The notes below the pieces were generated by a model, which saw nothing but the letters and a program-made list of their open reading frames with translations, did not search any database and was not told where the DNA came from. The position numbers were made by a program, and so were the translations under genes. Below are positions 27,194-36,000 of a stretch of DNA of 55,673 nucleotides, in pieces (within the stretch, counting starts at the first letter, position 1; each line of letters begins with the position of its first letter). The stretch is from Prevotella sp. (GTDB lineage: Bacteria > Bacteroidota > Bacteroidia > Bacteroidales > Bacteroidaceae): contig JAHAZN010000037.1 in the NCBI GenBank assembly GCA_018385335.1, positions 1-55,673 of the forward strand, read 5' to 3'.

Positions 27194-27786
27194 AATGTCA
27201 GGAAGTTTTTCAGTATTAACTCACCCACTTTACCACTCTTCTCGGGGTGAAACTGTGTGGCATAGAAATTATCCTTGTGGAGAGCAGCACTATAGGAGGT
27301 GATATAGTCAGCCTTTGCTATTGTGTAGTCAGAGAGAGGTACATAGTAGCTATGTACGAAATAGACGTAATTGCTATCTTCTTTCTCCATTCCGGCAAAG
27401 AGGGGCGAGGAGAGTTCTGTGATGTTGTTCCATCCCATAGCCGGCACCTTATCACATTTGTCTGTAGGCAAGAACCGTTTTACCTCCGCATCAAAAATGC
27501 CTAAGCAATCGGTATCGCCCTCTTCAGAGTGTCTGCACAGTAGCTGTTGTCCGATGCAGATACCCAGCACAGGCTGTCGGAGCTGAGTGATGACCTTGTC
27601 AAGTCCTTTCTCTCTCAGACATGCCATGGCCGTCTTTGCCTGTCCTTGTCCAGGGAGAAGCACCCTGTCAGCTTTGATAATCTCTTCTGGATGATCAGTG
27701 AGCAAAGGTTCTATGCCCAGACGCTTGATGGCATTGACCACCGAGTAGATGTTTCCGGCATTATATTTTATGATTGCGATATTCAT
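27190..27786 (-). CDS. hisH: Imidazole glycerol phosphate synthase, glutaminase subunit
   Basis: This 198-residue class I glutamine amidotransferase supplies ammonia to HisF. The triad is nucleophile C77 (GICIGQQ), H180 and E182 (FHPEKSG). It follows purU by 12 bp. Confidence 0.97.
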   Translation of the reverse strand: MNIAIIKYNAGNIYSVVNAIKRLGIEPLLTDHPEEIIKADRVLLPGQGQAKTAMACLREKGLDKVITQLRQPVLGICIGQQLLCRHSEEGDTDCLGIFDAEVKRFLPTDKCDKVPAMGWNNITELSSPLFAGMEKEDSNYVYFVHSYYVPLSDYTIAKADYITSYSAALHKDNFYATQFHPEKSGKVGELILKNFLTL

Positions 27787-27798
27787 GATGTTCGCCTA

Positions 27799-28662
27799 TC
27801 AGTTGAAGATGATCGTTTTATTCTTATAGGTGAGTATCTTCCTCTCGATATGTTTTCTTACGGCTCTTGAGAGTACGATCTTCTCGAGGTCTTTTCCTTT
27901 GAGTACAAGGCTCTCCGGTGTATCTTTATGCGTGATGCGCGTCACATCTTGCTCGATGATGGGACCGGCATCCAGTTCTGCTGTTACATAATGGCTTGTT
28001 GCACCAATAATCTTCACACCGCGTTCCCATGCTTGATGATAAGGTTTGGCACCGACGAAAGCAGGAAGGAAGGAGTGGTGGATGTTGATGATGTGGTTAG
28101 GATAGGAATTTATCATCTCATCGCTAATGATCTGCATATAGCGAGCGAGAACGATGAAAGTCACATTCTCTTTCTTCAGCAGTTCCATCTCAGCCTCTTC
28201 CACTTCAGCCTTATTGCTATGGTCTTTCTTTATGCTCCATACATAATAAGGAAGACCGAATTGTTCAGCCACATATCTCAGATCTTCGTGATTGCTCACG
28301 ATAAATGGTATATCTACATCATATTCTCCTGCCTTCCATCTTGCGAGCAGGTCGTAGAGGCAGTGGCTCATTTTGCTGACGAAGATAGCCATACGAGGTT
28401 TGCAATCGGAGAAATAGAGATTGCAAACCATCTGATAACGCTGTGCATAGAGCGTATTGATATATTCAAGAATCTTGTCGCGCGGAATGAGAAACTGTTC
28501 CAAATCCCATTCAATGCGCATGAAGAACATGCCATCCTGTCTGTCAACATATTGATCGAGATAGAGAATGTTGCCATGGTTGTCTGTGATAAACTTTGTT
28601 ACCTCCGTAATGATGCCCGGCTGGTCGGGACAGTGCAACAAGAGAATTGCTGTTGATTTCAT
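27799..28662 (-). CDS. purU: Formyltetrahydrofolate deformylase
   Basis: This 287-residue enzyme hydrolyses 10-formyl-THF to THF and formate, balancing one-carbon pools and supplying formate for purine synthesis. An N-terminal ACT domain (about 1-80) and a formyltransferase-fold C-terminus with HHSFLPAFVGAKPY and the ATSHYVTAELDAGPII catalytic region are present. It heads the his genes, and a promoter box lies upstream. The link is sensible, because the HisF by-product AICAR also needs a formyl-folate. Confidence 0.95.
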   Translation of the reverse strand: MKSTAILLLHCPDQPGIITEVTKFITDNHGNILYLDQYVDRQDGMFFMRIEWDLEQFLIPRDKILEYINTLYAQRYQMVCNLYFSDCKPRMAIFVSKMSHCLYDLLARWKAGEYDVDIPFIVSNHEDLRYVAEQFGLPYYVWSIKKDHSNKAEVEEAEMELLKKENVTFIVLARYMQIISDEMINSYPNHIINIHHSFLPAFVGAKPYHQAWERGVKIIGATSHYVTAELDAGPIIEQDVTRITHKDTPESLVLKGKDLEKIVLSRAVRKHIERKILTYKNKTIIFN

Positions 28663-28773
28663 TATATATCAGTACTTGTTTTCAGATAAATGAAGATAGA
28701 ATCTTTTCTAACAGAATCACACCTTCTTTGTTTTACTATGCAGAAGCAACGTGTGCTCTTGCCAAATCGACGG

Positions 28774-28804
28774 CAAAGTTACATAAAAATAATAAAATTG
28801 CAAC
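28774..28804 (-). promoter_or_regulatory. Predicted promoter of the purU-his-lys transcript
   Basis: On the minus strand, GTTG (28801-28804) precedes TAACTTTG (28774-28781) by 19 bp. The purU start is 111 bp downstream, leaving room for a leader in which I see no clear riboswitch. Confidence 0.5.
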
Positions 28805-28856
28805 AAGAATCGTCAAATAATTAGTTGAATGTAGCTTTTTTGCTGTAAAAAACTGA

Positions 28857-29393
28857 CTAATTGTTGTCTTCTTGTTTGGCTGTTCGCAGGATGATACTTG
28901 TTGCTCCTATGGTGAAGAGTGCACCATCTTCAAGCACACGGCGCTCTCGGTCGCCAAGAATCTCATTATCTACAAAGGTGCCAGTATAGCTTGGACCATC
29001 TCTGAGAACATACTTCAGACGTCCCTTTTTGTCTCTGCTTACATTAAGTACACAATGATTGATGTCTATACTTGGGTCGTTGGTCTCGATAGGTGTGTTC
29101 ACTCCGCTACCTTTCATATATCTTCCTATCACGTTGTCTCCCATCTTCAGTGGCAATACCTGTTTATAATGGAAGACATTTTCAATCACTACAATAGCTC
29201 CACACTCATCAGCATGCTCCTGTTCGTCAAGCTGTTCTTCCTTCTGAGTGTTTCTCAATTTTGATACACCTATTCTGATACCAAACTGTTTTCCGCAATC
29301 TGGACATTCGAAGACGAGCGATTGTCCTTCCTGATATTTCTTTTCGTCGAATGTGATATAGTTATCACACTTGGGGCATTTCACTCTTTTCAT
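28857..29393 (-). CDS. Zinc-ribbon / FHA domain protein
   Basis: This 178-residue protein has an N-terminal zinc ribbon (C6-x2-C9 and C30-x2-C33), a linker, then a forkhead-associated domain (about 85-172) with the typical GR..(x)n..S-x-x-H pattern (IGRYMKG, DINHCVL, NGTFV-like TGTFVDNE). FHA domains bind phosphothreonine peptides, so it may act in Ser/Thr kinase signalling. Its ATG overlaps the stop of the HU/SPOR gene by 4 bp, so the two are coupled. The partner is unknown. Confidence 0.85.
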   Translation of the reverse strand: MKRVKCPKCDNYITFDEKKYQEGQSLVFECPDCGKQFGIRIGVSKLRNTQKEEQLDEQEHADECGAIVVIENVFHYKQVLPLKMGDNVIGRYMKGSGVNTPIETNDPSIDINHCVLNVSRDKKGRLKYVLRDGPSYTGTFVDNEILGDRERRVLEDGALFTIGATSIILRTAKQEDNN

Positions 29394-30532
29394 TGTTTTC
29401 TATATATCCAGGATTGGTCAAACAGTCCGTCTTCATTCTCTGTTCTAAGTTTTCTTAGGGCTTCTCTCGCTGCCTCAGCATCTGGATAAGCTCCATAAAT
29501 CACCCTCACGATGTCGCGGCAGATATAGATTTGAGCTGATTCAAACCCTTTGTTCTTCAACTGGTTTACAAAGTATTCGGCATTGCGCTGGGTTACCTTG
29601 CTTGCCATCACGATACAATAGTCGAGAACTTGTTCCTTAGATTCTTTCACATTTTCCGTAGTGTTTGCCTGCTCTTCGTTAGTTGCAATGCTTGCAGCTG
29701 TTGTGTCATTCTTAGCTAATGCCTTTTCTTCGGTATTCTCTTTAATAAATAAGGTGTCATTAGTTGTCTGTGCAGCATCCTTTTCAGTCGGAACAACATC
29801 CATCAAGGAGAACATTGTTTCCGTTGGTGACAGACTAAGCGTGTGATTACTGTTCACTACGGGTGTTGGCATGAGTAGGAAGGCGATAACGGCGGCAGCA
29901 ACGGCAGCTGTGTATCTCAGCCATGAGAGTTTGATTCTTATCTCTTCTCTGTTCTCATCATCGATGTCTTCTTCCTCGTCGGTTGCAGGCTCTTCAACGA
30001 TAGCAGCTGACTGTTCTACTGTCTCCGTTGAGACGGGCATCTGTTTTTCCTTTGCAGTCTGCTCTAAGTTTTCAAAATATTCAGTTGCTTGTGCTGAAGA
30101 GAAGCTGTTCTCCAAGGTGAGGAACTTAAATGAGTTGAGGGCATACAGTTCGGGAGAGAGGATGCCGGCATCGCAGGGGGTGAATGCAATGTGTCCCTCG
30201 TCATTGACATATAGTTCACCGATACTGTAAAGTTCAATCCTTCCCTCTTGCTTAAGGATGTTTTTCAGTTCTTCCACCTCTTCTTCGATAAGCCTCACTG
30301 CCTCGGGATAGCTTATCTCCATGTGTTCCACATAAAACTGTGCCAGGATAGAATCGTTGAGAGAGTTGAGCTGAGGATTGAAGCCTAAGGTGCGCAAGGG
30401 TGGGAGGAAACATCCACACTCATGATCATAGCGAGCCTCTACATGATGTGCGATGAATCCACCCAATCCGGGCACGATGACGCAATCATGCTTAAGGAGT
30501 AAAATCTCAATATGTCTCGCTAATTCTAACAT
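29390..30532 (-). CDS. HU-CCDC81 and SPOR domain protein
   Basis: This 380-residue protein has an N-terminal HU-CCDC81 region (LARHIEILLLKHDCVIVPGLGGF), a predicted membrane helix (about 205-224) preceded by a basic stretch, and a C-terminal SPOR domain (about 305-380) that should bind denuded peptidoglycan at division sites. The predicted topology puts the HU-like part in the cytoplasm and SPOR in the periplasm. I chose the ATG at 30530-30532, where the family normally begins; a longer in-frame start would pass through the promoter. It is coupled to the FHA gene. Confidence 0.88.
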   Translation of the reverse strand: MLELARHIEILLLKHDCVIVPGLGGFIAHHVEARYDHECGCFLPPLRTLGFNPQLNSLNDSILAQFYVEHMEISYPEAVRLIEEEVEELKNILKQEGRIELYSIGELYVNDEGHIAFTPCDAGILSPELYALNSFKFLTLENSFSSAQATEYFENLEQTAKEKQMPVSTETVEQSAAIVEEPATDEEEDIDDENREEIRIKLSWLRYTAAVAAAVIAFLLMPTPVVNSNHTLSLSPTETMFSLMDVVPTEKDAAQTTNDTLFIKENTEEKALAKNDTTAASIATNEEQANTTENVKESKEQVLDYCIVMASKVTQRNAEYFVNQLKNKGFESAQIYICRDIVRVIYGAYPDAEAAREALRKLRTENEDGLFDQSWIYRKQ

Positions 30533-30537
30533 GAGCG

Positions 30538-30569
30538 CAAAATTACTCCATTTTTTTTGAATTGGCAAA
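30538..30569 (-). promoter_or_regulatory. Promoter of the HU/SPOR gene, abutting its start codon
   Basis: On the minus strand, TTTG (30566-30569) is followed after 20 bp by TAATTTTG (30538-30545). Only 5 bp separate the -7 box from the ATG, so transcription should begin at or next to the start codon, giving a leaderless or nearly leaderless mRNA. Confidence 0.6.
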
Positions 30570-30605
30570 TAAACAAAGGAAAATGTGTAAAAGCTAACAA
30601 AAGTT

Positions 30606-30636
30606 TTTGTGGATAGAAAGAATATGGTTACTTTTG
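30606..30636 (+). promoter_or_regulatory. Promoter of rfbC
   Basis: TTTG (30606-30609), 19-bp spacer, TACTTTTG (30629-30636): a complete Bacteroidota promoter, 27 bp before the rfbC ATG and divergent from the HU/SPOR promoter. Confidence 0.7.
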
Positions 30637-30663
30637 CAGATGAAACAATAATTTATATAGATA

Positions 30664-31212
30664 ATGGAATTTAAGAAAACCTTTATTGATGGTGTTTATG
30701 TTGTTGAACCTAAGGTATTTGAGGACAATCGAGGATATTTCTTTGAGTCGTTCAAGCAGCAAGAGTTCGAACAAGCTGTAGGTTACATTGACTTTGTTCA
30801 GGACAATGAGTCGAAGTCGAACTATGGTGTGCTCCGTGGTCTCCACTATCAGAAAGGTGAATACTCCCAGGCCAAGTTGGTGAGAGTGATAAGAGGCAAG
30901 GTGTTGGATGTAGCTGTTGACCTCCGAAAATCGAGTCCTACCTTTGGCAAGTATGTCATGGTGGAACTCTCTGAAGACAACAAGCATCAGCTATTCATCC
31001 CTCGCGGTTTTGCTCATGGCTTCTTAGTGATGAGCGACGAAGCAATCTTCACTTATAAGGTAGATAATGTCTATGCTCCCAAGGCTGAAGCATCCATACG
31101 TTGGGACGATCCTACCATTGGCATCCAGTGGCCGATGATGATGGACGAGGTTAAGACCAGCGAGAAAGACATGAAGGGTGTATGGTTTAAGGATGCCGAA
31201 TATTTTGAATAA
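30664..31212 (+). CDS. rfbC: dTDP-4-dehydrorhamnose 3,5-epimerase
   Basis: This 182-residue cupin epimerase belongs to dTDP-L-rhamnose synthesis. Catalytic H61 (RGLHYQ) and Y131 (TYKVD) are present, plus the substrate-binding GFAHGF segment. Length is normal. The other rhamnose genes (rfbA, rfbB, rfbD) are not in the window. Its product could feed the surface polysaccharide made by the minus-strand cluster, which is inference. Confidence 0.95.
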   Translation: MEFKKTFIDGVYVVEPKVFEDNRGYFFESFKQQEFEQAVGYIDFVQDNESKSNYGVLRGLHYQKGEYSQAKLVRVIRGKVLDVAVDLRKSSPTFGKYVMVELSEDNKHQLFIPRGFAHGFLVMSDEAIFTYKVDNVYAPKAEASIRWDDPTIGIQWPMMMDEVKTSEKDMKGVWFKDAEYFE

Positions 31213-31233
31213 TTACTGATAGGTATAGAACGA

Positions 31234-32043
31234 ATGAAAATTTTCAGAAGGAGCAGTCTTATCTGCTGCTCTTTTATATTCTGTGTTGTCGCCTGCAAAG
31301 AGAGCAAGCAAGCATCGTCCAATACTACGCAGGAGAATAGGGAAGCTAAGCGTATCATTCAGGGCATTTGGTTAGACGAAGAGACAGAAGATGTCACCTT
31401 TTGGATGAAGGGTGACAGCATCCTTTATGCAGATTCCACCATTCAGCCGGCTTATTTCAAGATCCTCGGCGACACGATGATGGTTTATGGCGGACAGCTT
31501 ACCAAGTATCCCTTGAAGAAGTGTTCAGCGAATAATCTATGGATTGTCAATCCCAACGGCGACTGTCTGAAACTGATGAAGAGCAGCGAGATTTCAGACT
31601 CTATTTGGTTTAAACGAAAATCGGTACAACCTGTCCTTGTCAATGAGAAAATGAAACACGACACGGTGGTGAGCTATCAGGACAACCGATATCATTGCTA
31701 CACCACCATCAATCCCACTAAGTATAAAGTGATTCGCTCCACCTTCAACGATGATGGCATCCTTATGGATAATGTCTATTACGACAACATTGTCCACCTA
31801 AGTGTTTTTCAGGGCAGTAGCAAAGTTTTTTCTAAGAACATCACCAAACAGATGTTTAGTCGTTTCGTGTCAGAACAGACTATAGAGCAGGTCATCTTAG
31901 GCGATGTGTCTTTTGCCAAGGCCGATGCCAAGGGACTTCATTTCGATGTTCAGCTCTTCCATCCCGAGGGCAACAGCGTCGACTATCTACTCTCCCTTGC
32001 CGTTGATTACGATGGTCAGCTGTCGTTAGGTTTTAAGGAGTGA
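31234..32043 (+). CDS. DUF4738-type lipoprotein
   Basis: This 269-residue protein has a type II signal peptide with lipobox VVAC (Cys21). The mature N-terminal half (about 40-125) looks like a small beta-barrel or lipocalin-like domain, and the C-terminal half resembles the Bacteroidales DUF4738 family. No enzyme motifs are seen. It follows rfbC by 21 bp, and its end overlaps convergent nudC by 11 bp. Function unknown. Confidence 0.75.
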   Translation: MKIFRRSSLICCSFIFCVVACKESKQASSNTTQENREAKRIIQGIWLDEETEDVTFWMKGDSILYADSTIQPAYFKILGDTMMVYGGQLTKYPLKKCSANNLWIVNPNGDCLKLMKSSEISDSIWFKRKSVQPVLVNEKMKHDTVVSYQDNRYHCYTTINPTKYKVIRSTFNDDGILMDNVYYDNIVHLSVFQGSSKVFSKNITKQMFSRFVSEQTIEQVILGDVSFAKADAKGLHFDVQLFHPEGNSVDYLLSLAVDYDGQLSLGFKE

Positions 32044-32788
32044 CGTCAAGCCAGGCGTCAATCAGTCGGCGTGCAATAGACAGTTTCTCTGGAAGGGTAG
32101 GGAGGTGGTCGCGATGAAACCATTGTCCTTTTTCCAGTTCTTCATATTGCAGTTTAATTTCCCCCTCAACATAGTCGGCATTAAATCCAATCATCAGTCC
32201 GAGCGGATAGGGCCATGGTTGACTTCCGAAATAGGTGATATTTTCGATAGTCAATCCTGTTTCTTCTTTCACCTCGCGTCTCACCGCCTCTTCTATCGTC
32301 TCGCCTGTTTCAATAAATCCAGCTACGAGTCCGAAGAAGTTTCTTTTAAAGTTTCTTGCGTGCACCAGTAGCACCTCATCTTTTCCCTTATGTATCAGTA
32401 CGATAACGGCAGGTGCCGGTGATGGCCATATCTCCTTCCCGCAGTTGGGACATTTCTTGCTGATGTTTGTGTGCCACTCGTTCTCATGACCACATCTTCC
32501 ACAATATTTTGTCATCTCGTCCCAGTGCAACAGTTCTGAGCATTTGCCCGCCATCTTATATTGTTGTTCAGAGAGATGATAATAGCTCTGTCGCAGATCA
32601 CACCATTCAAGACATTCACGCACCATCTCATCCGTTGTTCTGAATGCCTTCAGTTCACCATTGTCTTCAGTCTTTACCGTAATAACGTTTTCTGAAGCTA
32701 ATGAGCAGTCGTTGTCAGGGATGGTATAAGTGCCATTCTCCTGCTTTTTCATCAGAATCTTTCCTTTATGAAAAATATAATAGTCCAT
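32033..32788 (-). CDS. nudC: NAD+/NADH diphosphatase
   Basis: This 251-residue Nudix hydrolase cleaves NAD(H) to NMN(H) and AMP and, in well-studied bacteria, removes NAD caps from RNA. A zinc ribbon (C96, C99, C113, C116) precedes the Nudix box (G157-L179, with REVKEETGL), and the diagnostic SQPWPYP motif (189-195) follows. A TAACTTTG box lies 16 bp upstream of the start on the minus strand. Confidence 0.95.
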   Translation of the reverse strand: MDYYIFHKGKILMKKQENGTYTIPDNDCSLASENVITVKTEDNGELKAFRTTDEMVRECLEWCDLRQSYYHLSEQQYKMAGKCSELLHWDEMTKYCGRCGHENEWHTNISKKCPNCGKEIWPSPAPAVIVLIHKGKDEVLLVHARNFKRNFFGLVAGFIETGETIEEAVRREVKEETGLTIENITYFGSQPWPYPLGLMIGFNADYVEGEIKLQYEELEKGQWFHRDHLPTLPEKLSIARRLIDAWLDVTP

Positions 32789-32804
32789 CGTTCAAAGTTT
32801 TCTG

Positions 32805-32812
32805 CAAAGTTA
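32805..32812 (-). promoter_or_regulatory. Predicted -7 box of nudC
   Basis: The minus strand reads TAACTTTG, 16 bp upstream of the nudC ATG. No clear -33 partner is seen. Confidence 0.45.
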
Positions 32813-32963
32813 GGAAAAGAATCTGAGACAGGAAAAATATCGGAATATAAATAGTTACCCTTATTCTCATCTAATCAACATTCTCATCTCGACAAACTAA
32901 AAGTGCGCGATGAAAAGACTGCTCGCTTGGTGCTTTGTTTTTCATAAAAAAAAGTGTGTTTTT

Positions 32964-32994
32964 TTTGTGTTTCAGGAAAATCATGATACTTTTG
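32964..32994 (+). promoter_or_regulatory. Promoter of the PL11 gene
   Basis: TTTG (32964-32967), 19-bp spacer, TACTTTTG (32987-32994), then 33 bp to the ATG at 33028. It has the same spacing and -7 box sequence as the rfbC promoter. Confidence 0.7.
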
Positions 32995-33027
32995 CAAACA
33001 GAAACAACTAACTACTAACTACTTAAT

Positions 33028-36000
33028 ATGAAAAGCAACAAACTACTTCTTTTGGCAGCGATTATTTCACTGTCATCAGCAATCAACGCACAACGTCTTC
33101 AGCAGAAGTTGGGTCGTGGTGTCGTGGCAGTCAATCGCAGTGGCAGTACCATCCGTAATGTAACATCAGCAGCAGGCACGGGCTCTCTCATCTCGTGGCG
33201 CAAACTTGCACAGGAACCCGAGGGCACCACCTATAACGTTTATAAGCGAGCCAAAGGAACTGTTGACTATACGAAGATCAATGCAGCTCCATTGGCAGTA
33301 ACCTGTCTTGTTACTACCCTTACCAACAATACCGAATATGCGGTGACAGCGATCGCTCCTAATGGTGAGGAGGGTGAGATGAGTACACCTTATTTATATG
33401 TAACACAGAAGTATCCCAATGTGTGGTTTGATTTCGATTTCGATGACAAAGTGATCAAACGCAACGACTACCGCACAAAATATGTATGGCCGATGGATCT
33501 CTATGGCAATGGCGAATATGATGCTGTGGTGGTGGACCGACTTTACGCAGGTGCTGACAGTGGCGAAAGTGACGAGGGTTCGGAAAATACTGCATCCACA
33601 TCACACAAGATTCAAGCCTATAAACTCGATGGCACGCTGCTTTGGACTGTTGACTTAGGACCCAACGTGAATATCTGTAGCGGTCAGAACGATATGGTGG
33701 TAGCTTATGATATCAACTGCGATGGACGCTGTGAGGTGATGATTAAGAGTAGCGACGGAACAAGGTTCTGGGACAATGAAACTGGCAGTTTTGGCAAGTA
33801 TGCTAACTTCAGCGACAATGCCGATACCGACGGTGACGGCGTGACTGACTATCGCACCCACGCCTCGCGTGTACCGCCGTTCTATGTGAGCGTTATCGAT
33901 GGTGAGACGGGTGCAGAGATCGCCTGTAACGAGTTGAAATACAACGAAGTGACTGATGGAATAGACAGCTGGGGACGTAACACCCGAGCTAAATACATGA
34001 GTTTTGGTTATGCAGCTATGGATGGACATTTCTCTGTCTGTTATCTCGACGGCATCCATCCATCGTTAGTGATGGAGTGTTTGGACAGAGAGACCAACAA
34101 GACACATCATAACTACGTCTTTGCCTGGGATTTCGACTGGGTAGGAGGTAAGGCCACCAACTGGCATCACAGTGCTACATGGAGCCGCAACGACAAGACC
34201 CCCTGGCCGGCCGAGTTTCACATGTTGCGCGTGGCTGATGTCAACGGCGACGGCTGCGATGAGATGATACAGGGTGGTTATTCCGTCAACCCCCACACAG
34301 GCTGGTTTATGAGTCCTGGCATTGGTCATGGCGACCGCTTTATCTGTAGTGATATTGACCCCGACAGACCAGGAATGGAGGTCTTCGCCATTCAGCAGAG
34401 TGCACTGCTCGGACAGGTACTCTATGATGCTAAGACAGCGGAACGCATCAAGGAATGGTATCTGCCTTCGGTCTATGACGTAGGTCGAGGAACCTGTCTC
34501 GATATTGATGACACCCATAAGGGCTATGAGATACTTAGTTATGCCGACGAGTATGTCTATGATTGTAAGGGTGAGCGCACCGGACAGACCCGCACAGGTT
34601 CAATGTATGAAGGAGTGTGGTGGGACGGCCGTCTTCAGCGTGAATGGCTCAACTCACCCGGTGGCAGTGGATGGGGCACTAACATGATGATTACCCGTGT
34701 GCTCGGCGACCGCCTCTGTGAATTCTCACAGGAGTCAACTTGGGCGACACATGGAGGCACGGGAACACGACCGGCTTTCATGGGCGACATCACAGGCGAC
34801 TGGCGCGAAGAAATCATCCTTGCAAAACAAGATGCCAATGGTTCTACCGGACTTGTTGGTTACACGACCAACATGCCTACAGCCTATAGTATCTACTGTC
34901 TGCAGCAGGACCCTCACTACCGTCAAGACTGTACCACCCGTGGGTATTACCAACATCCTAACACAGGTTTTTATCTTGGTGGCGATATGCCTATGCCCCC
35001 CTTGCCTCCCGTCTTCGAAGCAGATGTGCGCAATGAGATGGCCAATGGAAAGAGCGTGATGTTCGACCTGCAGGGTGATAACCAAGCATTGATAGAGGTG
35101 GACCATTCGCCTACGATGATATATATGATGAATCCCTTGGGACACAACTACACCTTCGCAGGGAAAGGGACACAGGGTAACGGACAGCTTATCAAATCGA
35201 TGCAGGGAACGGTGACATTCAACGGCAACCTCGGTCATACAGGACGAAACATCATCAGCGAGGGAGAACTCTGCGTGAATGGCAGTATAGCAGGACCCGT
35301 GGAACTGCGTGCACGAGGTACACTCAGTGGCAATGCGGTGCTGAAAGACACCATCTCCTTCGAAGGTGCGCTTAACTACGAGGGTTGCCGACTGATACCA
35401 GCATCGGTGATGACCTTCAAGAAGAGTGTTACGCTGCCCGGTGATGTCTATATAGAAATTACCCCAGGAAACAAAATAGTAGTGGAAGGCAACCTTACTT
35501 TCCAAAACACTAACTATATCTCCGTCAATCTACAATCACAGGATGCTGCTGAGTATGTGGTGGCTGAGTGCACTGGTACGCTGACGTGCGATGTGTCACA
35601 GCTGAAGACCCGCGGTTTGGACGGCATCAACTACGACCTGGTAGTGAGAGCTAACAGTCAGTTGGTGCTTGTCATCAACCAAACCCGCCAACCTTCAGAC
35701 AATGTGGTGTGGATGGGTAACGAGAGTGAAGTATGGGATTATAAGGCGAAAAACTTCAGTCTTAACGGTGCTACCTCCTTTGTGGCAGGCGACAAGGTAG
35801 TGTTTAATGCACAAGGGCAGCTAAAGACAGTAACGATCAACGAATCTATGGTTACCAATGGAGTATTCTTCGATAGCGGTAAGTATATGCTCATGGGCGA
35901 GGGTAGTATCTCCGGACCAGGTGATGTGACTGTCAATAAGGATGCTGACGTAACACTCAACTTGAAATATAGCGATTATACGGGTAGAACCATCATCAAT

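Noticed and set aside
28663..28773. Histidine or folate riboswitch in the purU leader
   Set aside because: No His-codon leader peptide, no clear conserved riboswitch core and no terminator/antiterminator pair is visible.
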